DNA from: CBDDLD01 sp965230605
GTDB lineage: Bacteria; Bacteroidota; Bacteroidia; Flavobacteriales; Flavobacteriaceae
NCBI GenBank assembly: GCA_965230605.1
Contig: CBDDLD010000004.1
Coordinates: 2,666,001-2,730,000, forward strand
Length of the DNA: 64,000 nucleotides
Reading direction: 5' to 3'
Numbering within the stretch: position 1 is the stretch's first letter; the number at the start of each line of letters is the position of its first letter. The translations under genes were made by a program, and so were the position numbers. Shown here piece by piece: positions 1 to 11,981 of this stretch. Below the pieces are notes generated by a model. It made no database searches, was not told the origin of the DNA, and saw only the letters and a list, made by a program, of their open reading frames with translations.

Positions 1-69
1 TAAGAAAATGATAACGTTGCATACCATCAATATTTTAGTAGAATAGATTTTGTTCAAAAAAAAGGTTTT

Positions 70-1065
70 ATGACATTTTCTAAAAAAGGTTTCGGTTATC
101 TTTCTGTTATCATTCCTGTATATAATGAGGAGGAAAATGTTATTCCCTTAATTCAGGAAATCGACAATAGTTTAAAAGGGTATACGTATGAAATTATTTT
201 TATTGATGATTTCTCAAACGATAATACACGTCATAATATCACCCGATTAGGCTTGCCTCATGTAAAGCTTATAGAATTACGTAAAAACTATGGGCAAAGT
301 TTAGCTTTGGCGGCTGGTATAGATTATGCAAAAGGGGATTACATCATCACTCTGGATGGAGATTTACAGAACGATCCTAAAGACATTCCGATGATGTTGC
401 ATAAAGCTAAAGCAGAAGATTGGGATGTAGTAACCGGGGTAAGGGTAAAGCGAAAAGATAATATACTGAGAACTTTCCCCTCAAAAATTGCAAACCTTAT
501 TATTAAAAATGCCACAAAGCTAGATCTTAAAGATCAAGGTTGTGCTCTAAAGGTGTTCTCTAGAAGTATCGCTAAAGACTTAAATCTTTATGGAGAAATG
601 CACCGTTTCATAAATTTACTGGCCTATCTAAATGGTGCTAGAATCACACAAGTACCTGTTAATCACAGACCCAGAAAGTACGGTAAATCCAAATATGGTC
701 TTGGCAGAACATTAAAGGTGATTAATGATTTGGTATTGATACTATTTCAACGCAAATATTTACAGAAGCCTATTCACCTGTTCGGTAACTTGGGCTTAGC
801 GTTCTTCTTAGTTGGTGCCATTATTAATACTTACTTATTAGTACTAAAGTTAATGGGAGAAGATATTTGGGGAAGACCTATCTTAATCTTGGGTGTTATG
901 CTCATACTGGTCGGCATACAATTCTTCACTATAGGTATTGTTGCGGACTTATTAATGCGAACTTATTTTGAATCTCAAAAGAAGCGTCCATATACCATTA
1001 GAAAAATAACTGAAAATACATTGTCCACTAAAACGAAAGGGAAATCTCTGGAAGTTGCGTTGTAA
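70..1065 (+). CDS. Polyprenyl-phosphate glycosyltransferase, GT2 family (DPM1/GtrB-like)
   Basis: 331 residues. It has an N-terminal GT-A domain with SVIIPVYNEEEN (12-23), the acidic pair in FIDDFS (44-49) and DGDLQ (96-100), which carries the metal- and nucleotide-sugar-binding aspartates. Two hydrophobic segments near 237-262 and 272-298 anchor the C-terminus, and a basic tail follows. This layout is that of enzymes which load a sugar onto undecaprenyl phosphate at the inner membrane for later transfer outside the cytoplasm. The sugar cannot be told from sequence. The frame is open upstream to base 4, but 70 is the first ATG. It converges with the PAP2 gene 15 bases downstream, with no clear terminator between them. 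The family is secure; the substrate is unknown. Confidence 0.88.
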   Translation: MTFSKKGFGYLSVIIPVYNEEENVIPLIQEIDNSLKGYTYEIIFIDDFSNDNTRHNITRLGLPHVKLIELRKNYGQSLALAAGIDYAKGDYIITLDGDLQNDPKDIPMMLHKAKAEDWDVVTGVRVKRKDNILRTFPSKIANLIIKNATKLDLKDQGCALKVFSRSIAKDLNLYGEMHRFINLLAYLNGARITQVPVNHRPRKYGKSKYGLGRTLKVINDLVLILFQRKYLQKPIHLFGNLGLAFFLVGAIINTYLLVLKLMGEDIWGRPILILGVMLILVGIQFFTIGIVADLLMRTYFESQKKRPYTIRKITENTLSTKTKGKSLEVAL

Positions 1066-1080
1066 GACGAACTTCAAATC

Positions 1081-1770
1081 TTAAATCTTCATCAACTGAC
1101 CTACTTTCTTCTTCTTTCTTGTTCTGACATATTTAGGAACTACTCGCTTATCATACCAAGAGAATTTGAAACGCTCTACAATGACGAATGCTATAATGGA
1201 TGACATTACTCCGAATATGGCTCCGAAATAGACATCTAAAAAGAAATGCTGTACTAAATAAATCCTTGATATTCCTACAAACAAAGCTAATAGTAAAAGT
1301 AACCAAGTGGCTAACTTTTTATTGATCATAAGGGCCAAAAAGGTGACAATAAAAAATATTGTAGTGGTATGCCCTGAAGGAAATGTTCCAAAAAGGTACA
1401 TTTTAACACCATCAACAATATTCAATACCACGTCTCCCTCATTTTTCCCAAAATACTTAAACGGTCTATGGCTCAATCTAAAGAATACTTGTTTGAATAA
1501 TAAAACAATCCCTAATTGAAATACAAAAGCCAGGAAAAACTGATATAGGTGACGTAATCTAAAAAACAGAATAATGATCAAAGCACAGATTCCTATAGTG
1601 CATCCATTTCCTACTGTACTTAAGGCTAGAAATAGTCCGTTAAGTGTTGGTGTATGAAATTGATTAATGGTAAGGAGAACGGTTCCTTTAGTGTAAAAAA
1701 GTAGCGGGGTCAGTAATACCAGTATAAAAAGAAATATAGGTATTATATGTTTTAGTTTAGATTTGACCAT
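1081..1770 (-). CDS. PAP2-family membrane phosphatase
   Basis: 229 residues with about six membrane segments. The three phosphatase signatures are present: a Lys93...Arg102-Pro103 motif, PSGH at 131-134, and SR-x5-H-x3-D (S168, R169, H175, D179). K93 to RP spans eight residues rather than the usual six, a small departure. The family hydrolyses lipid phosphates such as undecaprenyl pyrophosphate, lipid A phosphates or phosphatidic acid on the outer face of the inner membrane. Its convergent neighbour uses a polyprenyl-phosphate carrier, so carrier recycling is a fair guess but not shown. A TAnnTTTG box lies just upstream of the start. Confidence 0.87.
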   Translation of the reverse strand: MVKSKLKHIIPIFLFILVLLTPLLFYTKGTVLLTINQFHTPTLNGLFLALSTVGNGCTIGICALIIILFFRLRHLYQFFLAFVFQLGIVLLFKQVFFRLSHRPFKYFGKNEGDVVLNIVDGVKMYLFGTFPSGHTTTIFFIVTFLALMINKKLATWLLLLLALFVGISRIYLVQHFFLDVYFGAIFGVMSSIIAFVIVERFKFSWYDKRVVPKYVRTRKKKKVGQLMKI

Positions 1771-1786
1771 GCTAATTTTAATACTT

Positions 1787-1794
1787 CAAAATTA
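1787..1794 (-). promoter_or_regulatory. Putative -7 box for the PAP2 gene
   Basis: The minus strand reads TAATTTTG, an exact match to the Bacteroidota TAnnTTTG box. It would start transcription roughly 10 bases before the ATG at 1770. No clear TTG lies about 20 bases further upstream, so support rests on the -7 box alone. Confidence 0.4.
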
Positions 1795-1917
1795 ACAGTG
1801 GCATATCACGAAAAAGTAAAAGCAGAATTAACTTTCTTTTATTATAGTATTAAGTGCTTTTACAAACTGTTAAGAAAATAAATTCTTCACATAAAATCCT
1901 TAACACATAGTAAACAA

Positions 1918-1945
1918 AAAACCCTGACGTATTGGTCAGGGTTTT
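1918..1945 (-). terminator. Rho-independent terminator of the rRNA operon
   Basis: An 11-bp perfect stem (1918-1928 with 1935-1945) and a 6-base loop are followed on the minus strand by a T-run (plus strand A-run 1916-1921). It lies about 35 bases beyond the 3' end of the 5S gene, where the rRNA operon should stop. Confidence 0.88.
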
Positions 1946-1979
1946 AAAATAATACTGAATAGAATTTCAGTACAAAAAA

Positions 1980-2087
1980 GGCGGCGACCTACTCTTCCAC
2001 GATTGTAGTACCATCGGCGCAAATGGGCTTAACTTCTCTGTTCGGAATGGTAAGAGGTGAGCCCCATCGCTATAACCACCTTAAATC
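1980..2087 (-). rRNA. rrf: 5S ribosomal RNA
   Basis: About 108 bases. The minus strand shows typical 5S features: the ends GGTGG...CGCCGCC can pair, and the central GAACAGAGAAGTTAAG and CCGATGGTACT elements are present. It is the last gene of the operon, about 100 bases after 23S and before a strong hairpin terminator. The ends are estimated to within a few bases. Confidence 0.93.
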
Positions 2088-2190
2088 TTTGGCCTGATAT
2101 CTACTATCAGGCACTAATATCTTAACATATTGAAAAAAGGACGATAATCGTCTATATACACAACTTTATTCTCATTCTATAAAAAGAACC

Positions 2191-5013
<2,823 letters not shown>

Positions 5014-5269
5014 TTTGTCTTTTTAATGAGTTATAATTGCTCGTTACAATTATTTAATTTTATTAAATATTTCTATCTAATTTGTTATGTATCTTTTTTC
5101 AATATGTCAATGAACGTTTCTAAAATGTTCTTTCCCGGAGTGCTGCTTGGCAGCCAACCGTTAAATCCCATTTTGAAAAACCTAAAAAAATATCTCAATC
5201 AATTAATTTATTAAAGCAAGCTTTTTAAATTAATTCTCTTTTCAATATTACCCTTTTTAGGTCTTATCT

Positions 5270-5344
<75 letters not shown>

Positions 5345-5469
5345 CCATATACTAGTCGTTAGTACATAGTAGTTAGTAGTTAGACTACTACTCAAACTTC
5401 TAGAATTTCCTTTTCAGTCTTTAATGAACTGTTTTGATAACGCCTAAGCGCCACCTGGCTCCTTCGCTA

Positions 5470-5490
5470 AAAATGTCTACTAGACATTTT
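5470..5490. repeat. Palindrome in the rRNA spacer between tRNA-Ile and tRNA-Ala
   Basis: A 10-bp perfect inverted repeat around a single base (AAAATGTCTA-C-TAGACATTTT). The flanks (CTTCGCT on one side, TTAACGCTCGG on the other) are weakly complementary too. It would form a stable hairpin in the rRNA precursor. It is not part of either tRNA. Confidence 0.8.
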
Positions 5491-5507
5491 CTTAACGCTC
5501 GGCCCTG

Positions 5508-5581
5508 TAGTCTCAGGCAGACTCGAACTGCCGACCTCTACATTATCAGTGTAGCGCTCTAACCAGCTGAGCTATGAGACT
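5508..5581 (-). tRNA. tRNA-Ile (anticodon GAT)
   Basis: 74 bases. The acceptor AGTCTCA pairs perfectly with TGAGACT. The anticodon stem-loop reads CTACACTGATAATGTAG, giving GAT, and the T-arm GTTCGAGTC is normal. CCA is not encoded. It is the first tRNA of the 16S-23S spacer. Confidence 0.96.
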
Positions 5582-5664
5582 AGGTTTCTTATATATAAAA
5601 ATTAACAGCTTGACAGAGAATAAACTATCTCTTTCCCCCTTATTCTTCAAAGTCGTCTTTCTCT

Positions 5665-7193
<1,529 letters not shown>

Positions 7194-7361
7194 AAATCTT
7201 AAATATTATTTAACAACTTATCAGAATCTTCAAAGTACTCAAAATGGTTCATTCTCTTGTCAGTAATTATCCTTTCAGATAACTACCTTACGCTGTCAAT
7301 TTCATTATGTCTATGAACTTATTTTTTTTAGCTTTTTGAACCTTCGTTCCCAAAGCGGGTG
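7194..7361 (-). promoter_or_regulatory. Transcribed leader of the rRNA operon
   Basis: This stretch has no coding capacity and lies between the proximal promoter and the 16S gene. Plus-strand 7251-7262 (ATTCTCTTGTCA) is complementary, with one bulged base, to 5611-5621 just past 16S, so the two can form the processing stalk around pre-16S. The ten bases at 7227-7236 recur identically at 5644-5653, beyond the 16S 3' end; on the transcript they read ACTTTGAAGA. A boxA-like antitermination role is a guess. Confidence 0.55.
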
Positions 7362-7392
7362 CAAATATAAAACCCTTTTTTTATTCCCACAA
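7362..7392 (-). promoter_or_regulatory. Proximal rRNA operon promoter
   Basis: The minus strand reads TTG, 20 bases, then TATATTTG. This is an exact match to the Bacteroidota -33 TTG and -7 TAnnTTTG arrangement. Transcription would start about 160 bases before 16S. Confidence 0.7.
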
Positions 7393-7489
7393 CACTAACT
7401 AAATTTTTTTTGAAACTTTTTTTAATGCTGATTATATACTCAAAATCTTATCCCCTTTTACAACATCTCACCCCCAGACTTTGAGCGCG

Positions 7490-7519
7490 CAAATATATAA
7501 ACACTTAACTCCTACACAA
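7490..7519 (-). promoter_or_regulatory. Distal rRNA operon promoter
   Basis: The minus strand reads TTG, 19 bases, then TATATTTG, with the same -7 octamer as the proximal promoter 128 bases downstream. Both start TTGTG. Tandem promoters are usual for rRNA operons in other bacteria, which supports the pair. The rest of the 420-base gap between 16S and the porin gene shows no other gene. Confidence 0.65.
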
Positions 7520-7614
7520 AAACTTTTTAAGAAAGTTTTTACCCTTTTTTTTAATTGTCTCAATCCCTTGAGTTTACATATACATATATATGGTGTAATT
7601 GTAACTATATTTGG

Positions 7615-9588
7615 TTACAGGAAGAAATCCCATACCAAACCAAAGCGTATTGCAAAGTCTCTATAAGGATGGTTAGGAGCAGAAAAATAATCGTAACCTG
7701 TAAATGAAGAATTAAAATGTTCTGCCTTAAAGAATATTCTGGTTTGCCTCACTTTAGCATTTATAAAAAAATCGAGTCTCGGAAAGCCACCTAGTTTTGT
7801 TTCATTCTGAGTGTAGAATTCAGCTAGAAGTGGATCATAACCATTCATATTATATTCACTAAAATAGTTGAATACAATTCCTGTTTGTAATGTTAATGCT
7901 TTTTTAAAGAGTTGGTCTGTAAAGTATAATGTGTTTCTGGTGATTATGGTAGGTATATTTAAGACATCTTCATCACTTACGACATTTTGATACATTATCG
8001 TATTGTCTAAAGCAAACTTACCAACTCTAAATTCCTTCTCAACTTTCAATCTTAAATATTGTAACGACTCGTTATATTGTTTAGGCTTTACAACTCTTAC
8101 TCCATTTGTATTATCTTCTAAGTTAAAAAATGTATAATTATCGATATTAGATATATCTAGTGTTGCGTTGGCATATTTCTCAGAGCGAACAGCGAAAGAT
8201 AATTGTTGTGTATTTACATTATCGAAATCATCGAAATTATCCCAATTATAATTTATATAATCGCTTTGATATAATAAATGGTTATAATTAGGTAGTCTTG
8301 AATTTATATTTATACCCCCAGCCAACTCTATATCATCGTTAATGATATATGCTATGGAACCATCTAAATAATTCCCTTTTATTTCGTCTGATAGGTTAAT
8401 ACCTATTTCACCCGTCAGTAGGATGTTATTAATCTTCTTTTTATAACCTCCGGAGACCCCAAAGAAGTCTGTCTTTATTCTATTTCTAATATTTTGATTG
8501 TTTAATACAACAACACTGTTATATCCATAATTGAGATTACGATACTCTACATTAAAATTTAGATCACCTATAACTCTATTGGAATAATTGACACCAAGAC
8601 TGGAGTATAAGTTCTCTAACGTAACTGTGTTGTTAATATTAGATGTAAATGTGTCTCCAAAAAAAGCAGTTGTCGGAGATGTTTGATAAAACTGAAAGTA
8701 TTTGTCATCATATGAAACAACATTAGAAACACTTAAACGATTTGAACTCGTAGAATCATTAGGTTTAATAACTACATACTGATGGTCTAAATAAAATCGT
8801 TTCCCTTCTAATATGTTTTCGGCATTTTCAAAATTGGGATCAAATACCGATCTATCTAAGAATTCTTCATTTCCTGATGTAAATTGTTCGATATCTTCAT
8901 CTCTAAGACCTCCATTTTCCTGATTTAATAGGTCTTGCATTACTATATGACCTCTCATTGAATAACGTCTATTCTTAGTGGTATAATTAGTAGTGAACCT
9001 AAAGTTTCCTGTACTGGTAAGTGCATTTTGATATTTTCCCAAAGACCTTAAGCCTTTATAGGCTATGGAGAAATTGAATTGTCTTGATGTATTTACAGTA
9101 AAAAATGCATCTAAAACTTGTCCCTGTTCAAAAGCAGTTTTATAGAATAATTCTGTGAAAGGTGTGGGAACACGATAATAATTAATGTCTTCTATTTCCA
9201 TATAATTAAAGTGGCGTGCTCTTGCACCAAAAAGAGGAATAACCTGTGTGTCTGCCGCATCAAAACTAAGAGTATTGTATGTCTGGCCTATATTGGCAAA
9301 TTGAATAAGGTTAAAATTATCTTTTCTTAGGTAATTGTATTTATAATCTTTTTTTATTGTAAGTGAGGTATCTACATGAGTAGTATCTTTTCTATAGATC
9401 AAATAATCGGATATCTCAGCAGTGGCCTTTTTAATATCGCGATTTGTTTTCTGATCAGACCTTTTAGAAAGGGAATCATTAAGAGTAGTATTAATAGGTT
9501 GCTTCGTTTTTTTGGGAGGTTTTTTATCCTGACTATATACTACAGCACTCCAGCCCAAAAAAATAAAACAAAACAAAAAGCCTCTCAT
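7615..9588 (-). CDS. Putative outer-membrane porin (Porin_10-like beta-barrel)
   Basis: 657 residues. A signal peptide (1-19, ending VVYSQ) precedes a basic, Lys/Thr-rich linker. The rest is a long series of amphipathic strands with alternating aromatic residues. The chain ends in phenylalanine-leucine after a Trp-Asp-Phe motif, typical of barrels inserted by BamA. Length and style fit the 'putative porin' family of Bacteroidota. It probably forms a large barrel, but the solute is unknown. It is transcribed alone: a terminator separates it from the gene upstream, and the rRNA promoters begin about 100 bases after its stop. No promoter box was found upstream. Confidence 0.72.
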   Translation of the reverse strand: MRGFLFCFIFLGWSAVVYSQDKKPPKKTKQPINTTLNDSLSKRSDQKTNRDIKKATAEISDYLIYRKDTTHVDTSLTIKKDYKYNYLRKDNFNLIQFANIGQTYNTLSFDAADTQVIPLFGARARHFNYMEIEDINYYRVPTPFTELFYKTAFEQGQVLDAFFTVNTSRQFNFSIAYKGLRSLGKYQNALTSTGNFRFTTNYTTKNRRYSMRGHIVMQDLLNQENGGLRDEDIEQFTSGNEEFLDRSVFDPNFENAENILEGKRFYLDHQYVVIKPNDSTSSNRLSVSNVVSYDDKYFQFYQTSPTTAFFGDTFTSNINNTVTLENLYSSLGVNYSNRVIGDLNFNVEYRNLNYGYNSVVVLNNQNIRNRIKTDFFGVSGGYKKKINNILLTGEIGINLSDEIKGNYLDGSIAYIINDDIELAGGININSRLPNYNHLLYQSDYINYNWDNFDDFDNVNTQQLSFAVRSEKYANATLDISNIDNYTFFNLEDNTNGVRVVKPKQYNESLQYLRLKVEKEFRVGKFALDNTIMYQNVVSDEDVLNIPTIITRNTLYFTDQLFKKALTLQTGIVFNYFSEYNMNGYDPLLAEFYTQNETKLGGFPRLDFFINAKVRQTRIFFKAEHFNSSFTGYDYFSAPNHPYRDFAIRFGLVWDFFL

Positions 9589-9651
9589 TAAACGTAGAAT
9601 TAATTGATCTTCTAGAACGTAAAAATAGATAATAAAAGTATGGGAATAAAA

Positions 9652-9680
9652 AAAAGTCCACTTATAATAAGTGGACTTTT
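9652..9680 (-). terminator. Terminator of the susC-susD-lipoprotein operon
   Basis: A perfect 13-bp stem (9652-9664 with 9668-9680) with a 3-base loop, followed on the minus strand by a run of T. It lies 28 bases past the stop of the lipoprotein gene. Confidence 0.9.
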
Positions 9681-9707
9681 TATATGTAAGTATGAAATTA
9701 TTTCATC

Positions 9708-10451
9708 TTAAGGATTCACGCAGAAATCTGTAGCTTCAGAAGCTCCAAATGTTCCACCTGATGCATGTGTAATAATAGAACACGTTACCGAGTAACTACC
9801 ATTTCCGTATGCACAACAGATACCATCAGAGAATGCATCTGTGATTGTAAATGTGTAGCATCCATCCGGTAAGTTTACTGTTTGTTCAAACGTACCTGAT
9901 GCACCTGGGTAAGGTCCTCCAGAAGCAACTACTGTTCCTGTACCTTGCTCAGCAATAGTCCAAGCTGTTTCTTCAGGATAGTTGTCAAATGTAATCGATA
10001 CAACAACATCATTACAGATCACTTCTCTAAAGTAAGTGATAGATACGGTGTCAAAGTATGATGTCTCACCTGCACCCGGGCTGATTGATAATACTAAGTC
10101 TTTAGTCTCACCATCTGCGCCTGTAATTGCAGACCAGTCAAACGATACCTCTAAAGTACCTGTGTGTGATCCTGCAGGAATAGTTACTGTTCCTACAGAG
10201 AACTCACCAGCAGATCCTGTACTAGAATCTACAGTAACGTTGAATGATCTTGCAGCGCTTGATGCAGTGGTTACATTAACAGGAATGCTCAATACTAGGT
10301 CTTCTTGAGGAATAGATAAGGTGTAACTTGTCTCTCCAAAAGAAAGTGCTGTCTGTCCATTTTGAGCATCGAACACAATAAGATCCTGTTCACAACTTAC
10401 CAGCGTACCTAAAAAGAATACTGCTACTACTAATTTATATATGTTTTTCAT
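9708..10451 (-). CDS. Surface lipoprotein of the SusCD operon
   Basis: 247 residues. The lipoprotein signal ends LVSC with Cys20. Residues 30-140 look like a beta-sandwich (alternating Thr/Ser/Val strands, as in DUF1735/Calx-beta-like domains). The C-terminal part has the pattern CYTFTITDAFSDGICCAYG, a Cys-rich repeat seen in secreted proteins of Flavobacteriia. It is the third gene after susC and susD, 25 bases from susD, and ends at a terminator. A surface ligand-binding partner of the SusCD complex is the likeliest role, from position. No enzymatic motif is visible. Confidence 0.68.
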   Translation of the reverse strand: MKNIYKLVVAVFFLGTLVSCEQDLIVFDAQNGQTALSFGETSYTLSIPQEDLVLSIPVNVTTASSAARSFNVTVDSSTGSAGEFSVGTVTIPAGSHTGTLEVSFDWSAITGADGETKDLVLSISPGAGETSYFDTVSITYFREVICNDVVVSITFDNYPEETAWTIAEQGTGTVVASGGPYPGASGTFEQTVNLPDGCYTFTITDAFSDGICCAYGNGSYSVTCSIITHASGGTFGASEATDFCVNP

Positions 10452-10476
10452 AATTTATAGTGTTGTTTGGTTAATA

Positions 10477-11970
10477 TTAATAGCCAGGGTTTTGTTGAGA
10501 TGCGATTCCAGGGTTACCATTGATTTCCACAATAGGGATTGGTAACGTGAATCTAAAGTCATCAGCAGGTAGAGTACATGCACCACTTTGTATTGTACAA
10601 TCAATCATATTTCTATCGATTCCTCTGTTACCAGCTACTCCTAAACGCTTAAGGTCCTTATAACGGTGTCCTTCAAAACAAAGTTCTACACGACGCTCAT
10701 CTAAGATGGCTCCAAAAGCCTCAGCTTGTGACCCATAAGAAGGTGCTGCTTGGTTAGAACCAAAACGTGCATCTCTTAACTGATCGATAAGTGCAGCTGC
10801 ACCAGCTAAATCATTCTGTGCTGCTCTAGCTTCTGCTAAGATCAGTAACATCTCTGATGAACGGAATACTTTAAGGTCGTTCATTAATGGTTGCCCTTCT
10901 GATCCCGGATACTTTTGAATCACTATAATATCGTTATTCACTGGATCTGGATCATTATCAAAATCAGGACTAATAACAGATGATGGTGCTACGTTTACTG
11001 TGAAACGTATATCTGATGGGTCCATTAAGTTAAATAAATCTCTATCCATCTCAAAGTATGGTGATCCTGACAGTGTAGCATCTACGAATGCGAAACGAGC
11101 TCCTGCCCATCCACCACCTGTAGCTACAGATCCTGTAGCACCTTGGCCATCGTAGTTGTCATTTTGTGTACGCTCTAACTTAAAGATCACCTCTGTGTTA
11201 TCAGCATCTAAGAACATTAACTGATACTGCGTAGTATTTGCTAATGGGTAAGCTGCTAATAACTGAGACGCTAAAGTTGCTGCAGTTGTGTAATCTCTTC
11301 TAGTTAATGCAGCTCTTGCACGCATAGCGTTAATAGCATCCCTAGAGATAAATGTGGTATTAGACTGCTCTGTACTTAAACTTGCTGCTGTATCTAAATC
11401 CGAATTGATGTAATCCCATAGCTCTCCAGTAGTATCTCTACTTGGCTGAATTCCTAATCCGGGAATAAAGTCAATAACCGGTGCTGCTAAAGCAGAATCA
11501 TCTGTTGGGTCCGGGCTAAAGTACGTTAATAACTCTAAGTTAGCATATGCTCTAATCGCATGTGCTTGTGCTAAGATGTTATTGTACTGATCTTGCTCTG
11601 AAGCATCAGGTGTAATATTAGCCGCTGCAGAAATTAAGATCGTTGCACGGTTGTTTGAGCGGTAGTTACGTACCCAGAAATCTGAAGCCGCTGCACTACC
11701 CGCATTCAATACAAAGTCATATAAGGCGAATCCTTGTCCACCAGAATCAAATCCTACAGATACTTCATCACAGAAGTTAGAGGCTAAAGCGATCTCAGGC
11801 GTTAAATCCCACTGATCGTATACATTTAATAGTCCTAACTGAAGGTCAGCTACCGAGCTAAATGCGTTGGCTGCATCTAAACGTCCCGGCTGTCTGATAT
11901 CAATTGCGTCGTTACAACCCATTAGCACCGCTAAGAGTCCGACAAATAATATTTTATTTATTTTTTTCAT
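10477..11970 (-). CDS. SusD/RagB-family nutrient-binding outer-membrane lipoprotein
   Basis: 497 residues with a lipobox ending VLMGC (Cys19). SusD hallmarks: an N-terminal helix region with FSSVADLQLGLLNVYDQW, helical repeats in the middle (AHAIRAYANLELLTYF), and the C-terminal RRVELCFEGHRYKDLKR signature. SusD proteins form the lid over the SusC barrel and bind the ligand at the cell surface. It follows susC after 11 bases, as expected. No glycosidase, sulfatase or peptidase lies beside it, so the ligand cannot be read from context. Confidence 0.95.
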   Translation of the reverse strand: MKKINKILFVGLLAVLMGCNDAIDIRQPGRLDAANAFSSVADLQLGLLNVYDQWDLTPEIALASNFCDEVSVGFDSGGQGFALYDFVLNAGSAAASDFWVRNYRSNNRATILISAAANITPDASEQDQYNNILAQAHAIRAYANLELLTYFSPDPTDDSALAAPVIDFIPGLGIQPSRDTTGELWDYINSDLDTAASLSTEQSNTTFISRDAINAMRARAALTRRDYTTAATLASQLLAAYPLANTTQYQLMFLDADNTEVIFKLERTQNDNYDGQGATGSVATGGGWAGARFAFVDATLSGSPYFEMDRDLFNLMDPSDIRFTVNVAPSSVISPDFDNDPDPVNNDIIVIQKYPGSEGQPLMNDLKVFRSSEMLLILAEARAAQNDLAGAAALIDQLRDARFGSNQAAPSYGSQAEAFGAILDERRVELCFEGHRYKDLKRLGVAGNRGIDRNMIDCTIQSGACTLPADDFRFTLPIPIVEINGNPGIASQQNPGY

Positions 11971-11981
11971 AGTATTATTTA

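Noticed and set aside
1..69. 3' end of an upstream gene
   Set aside because: Stop codons occur in more than one frame, but too little sequence remains to say which is used.
7481..7666. A 61-codon plus-strand frame
   Set aside because: It overlaps the rRNA promoter region and the end of the porin gene, has low-complexity content and no start context.
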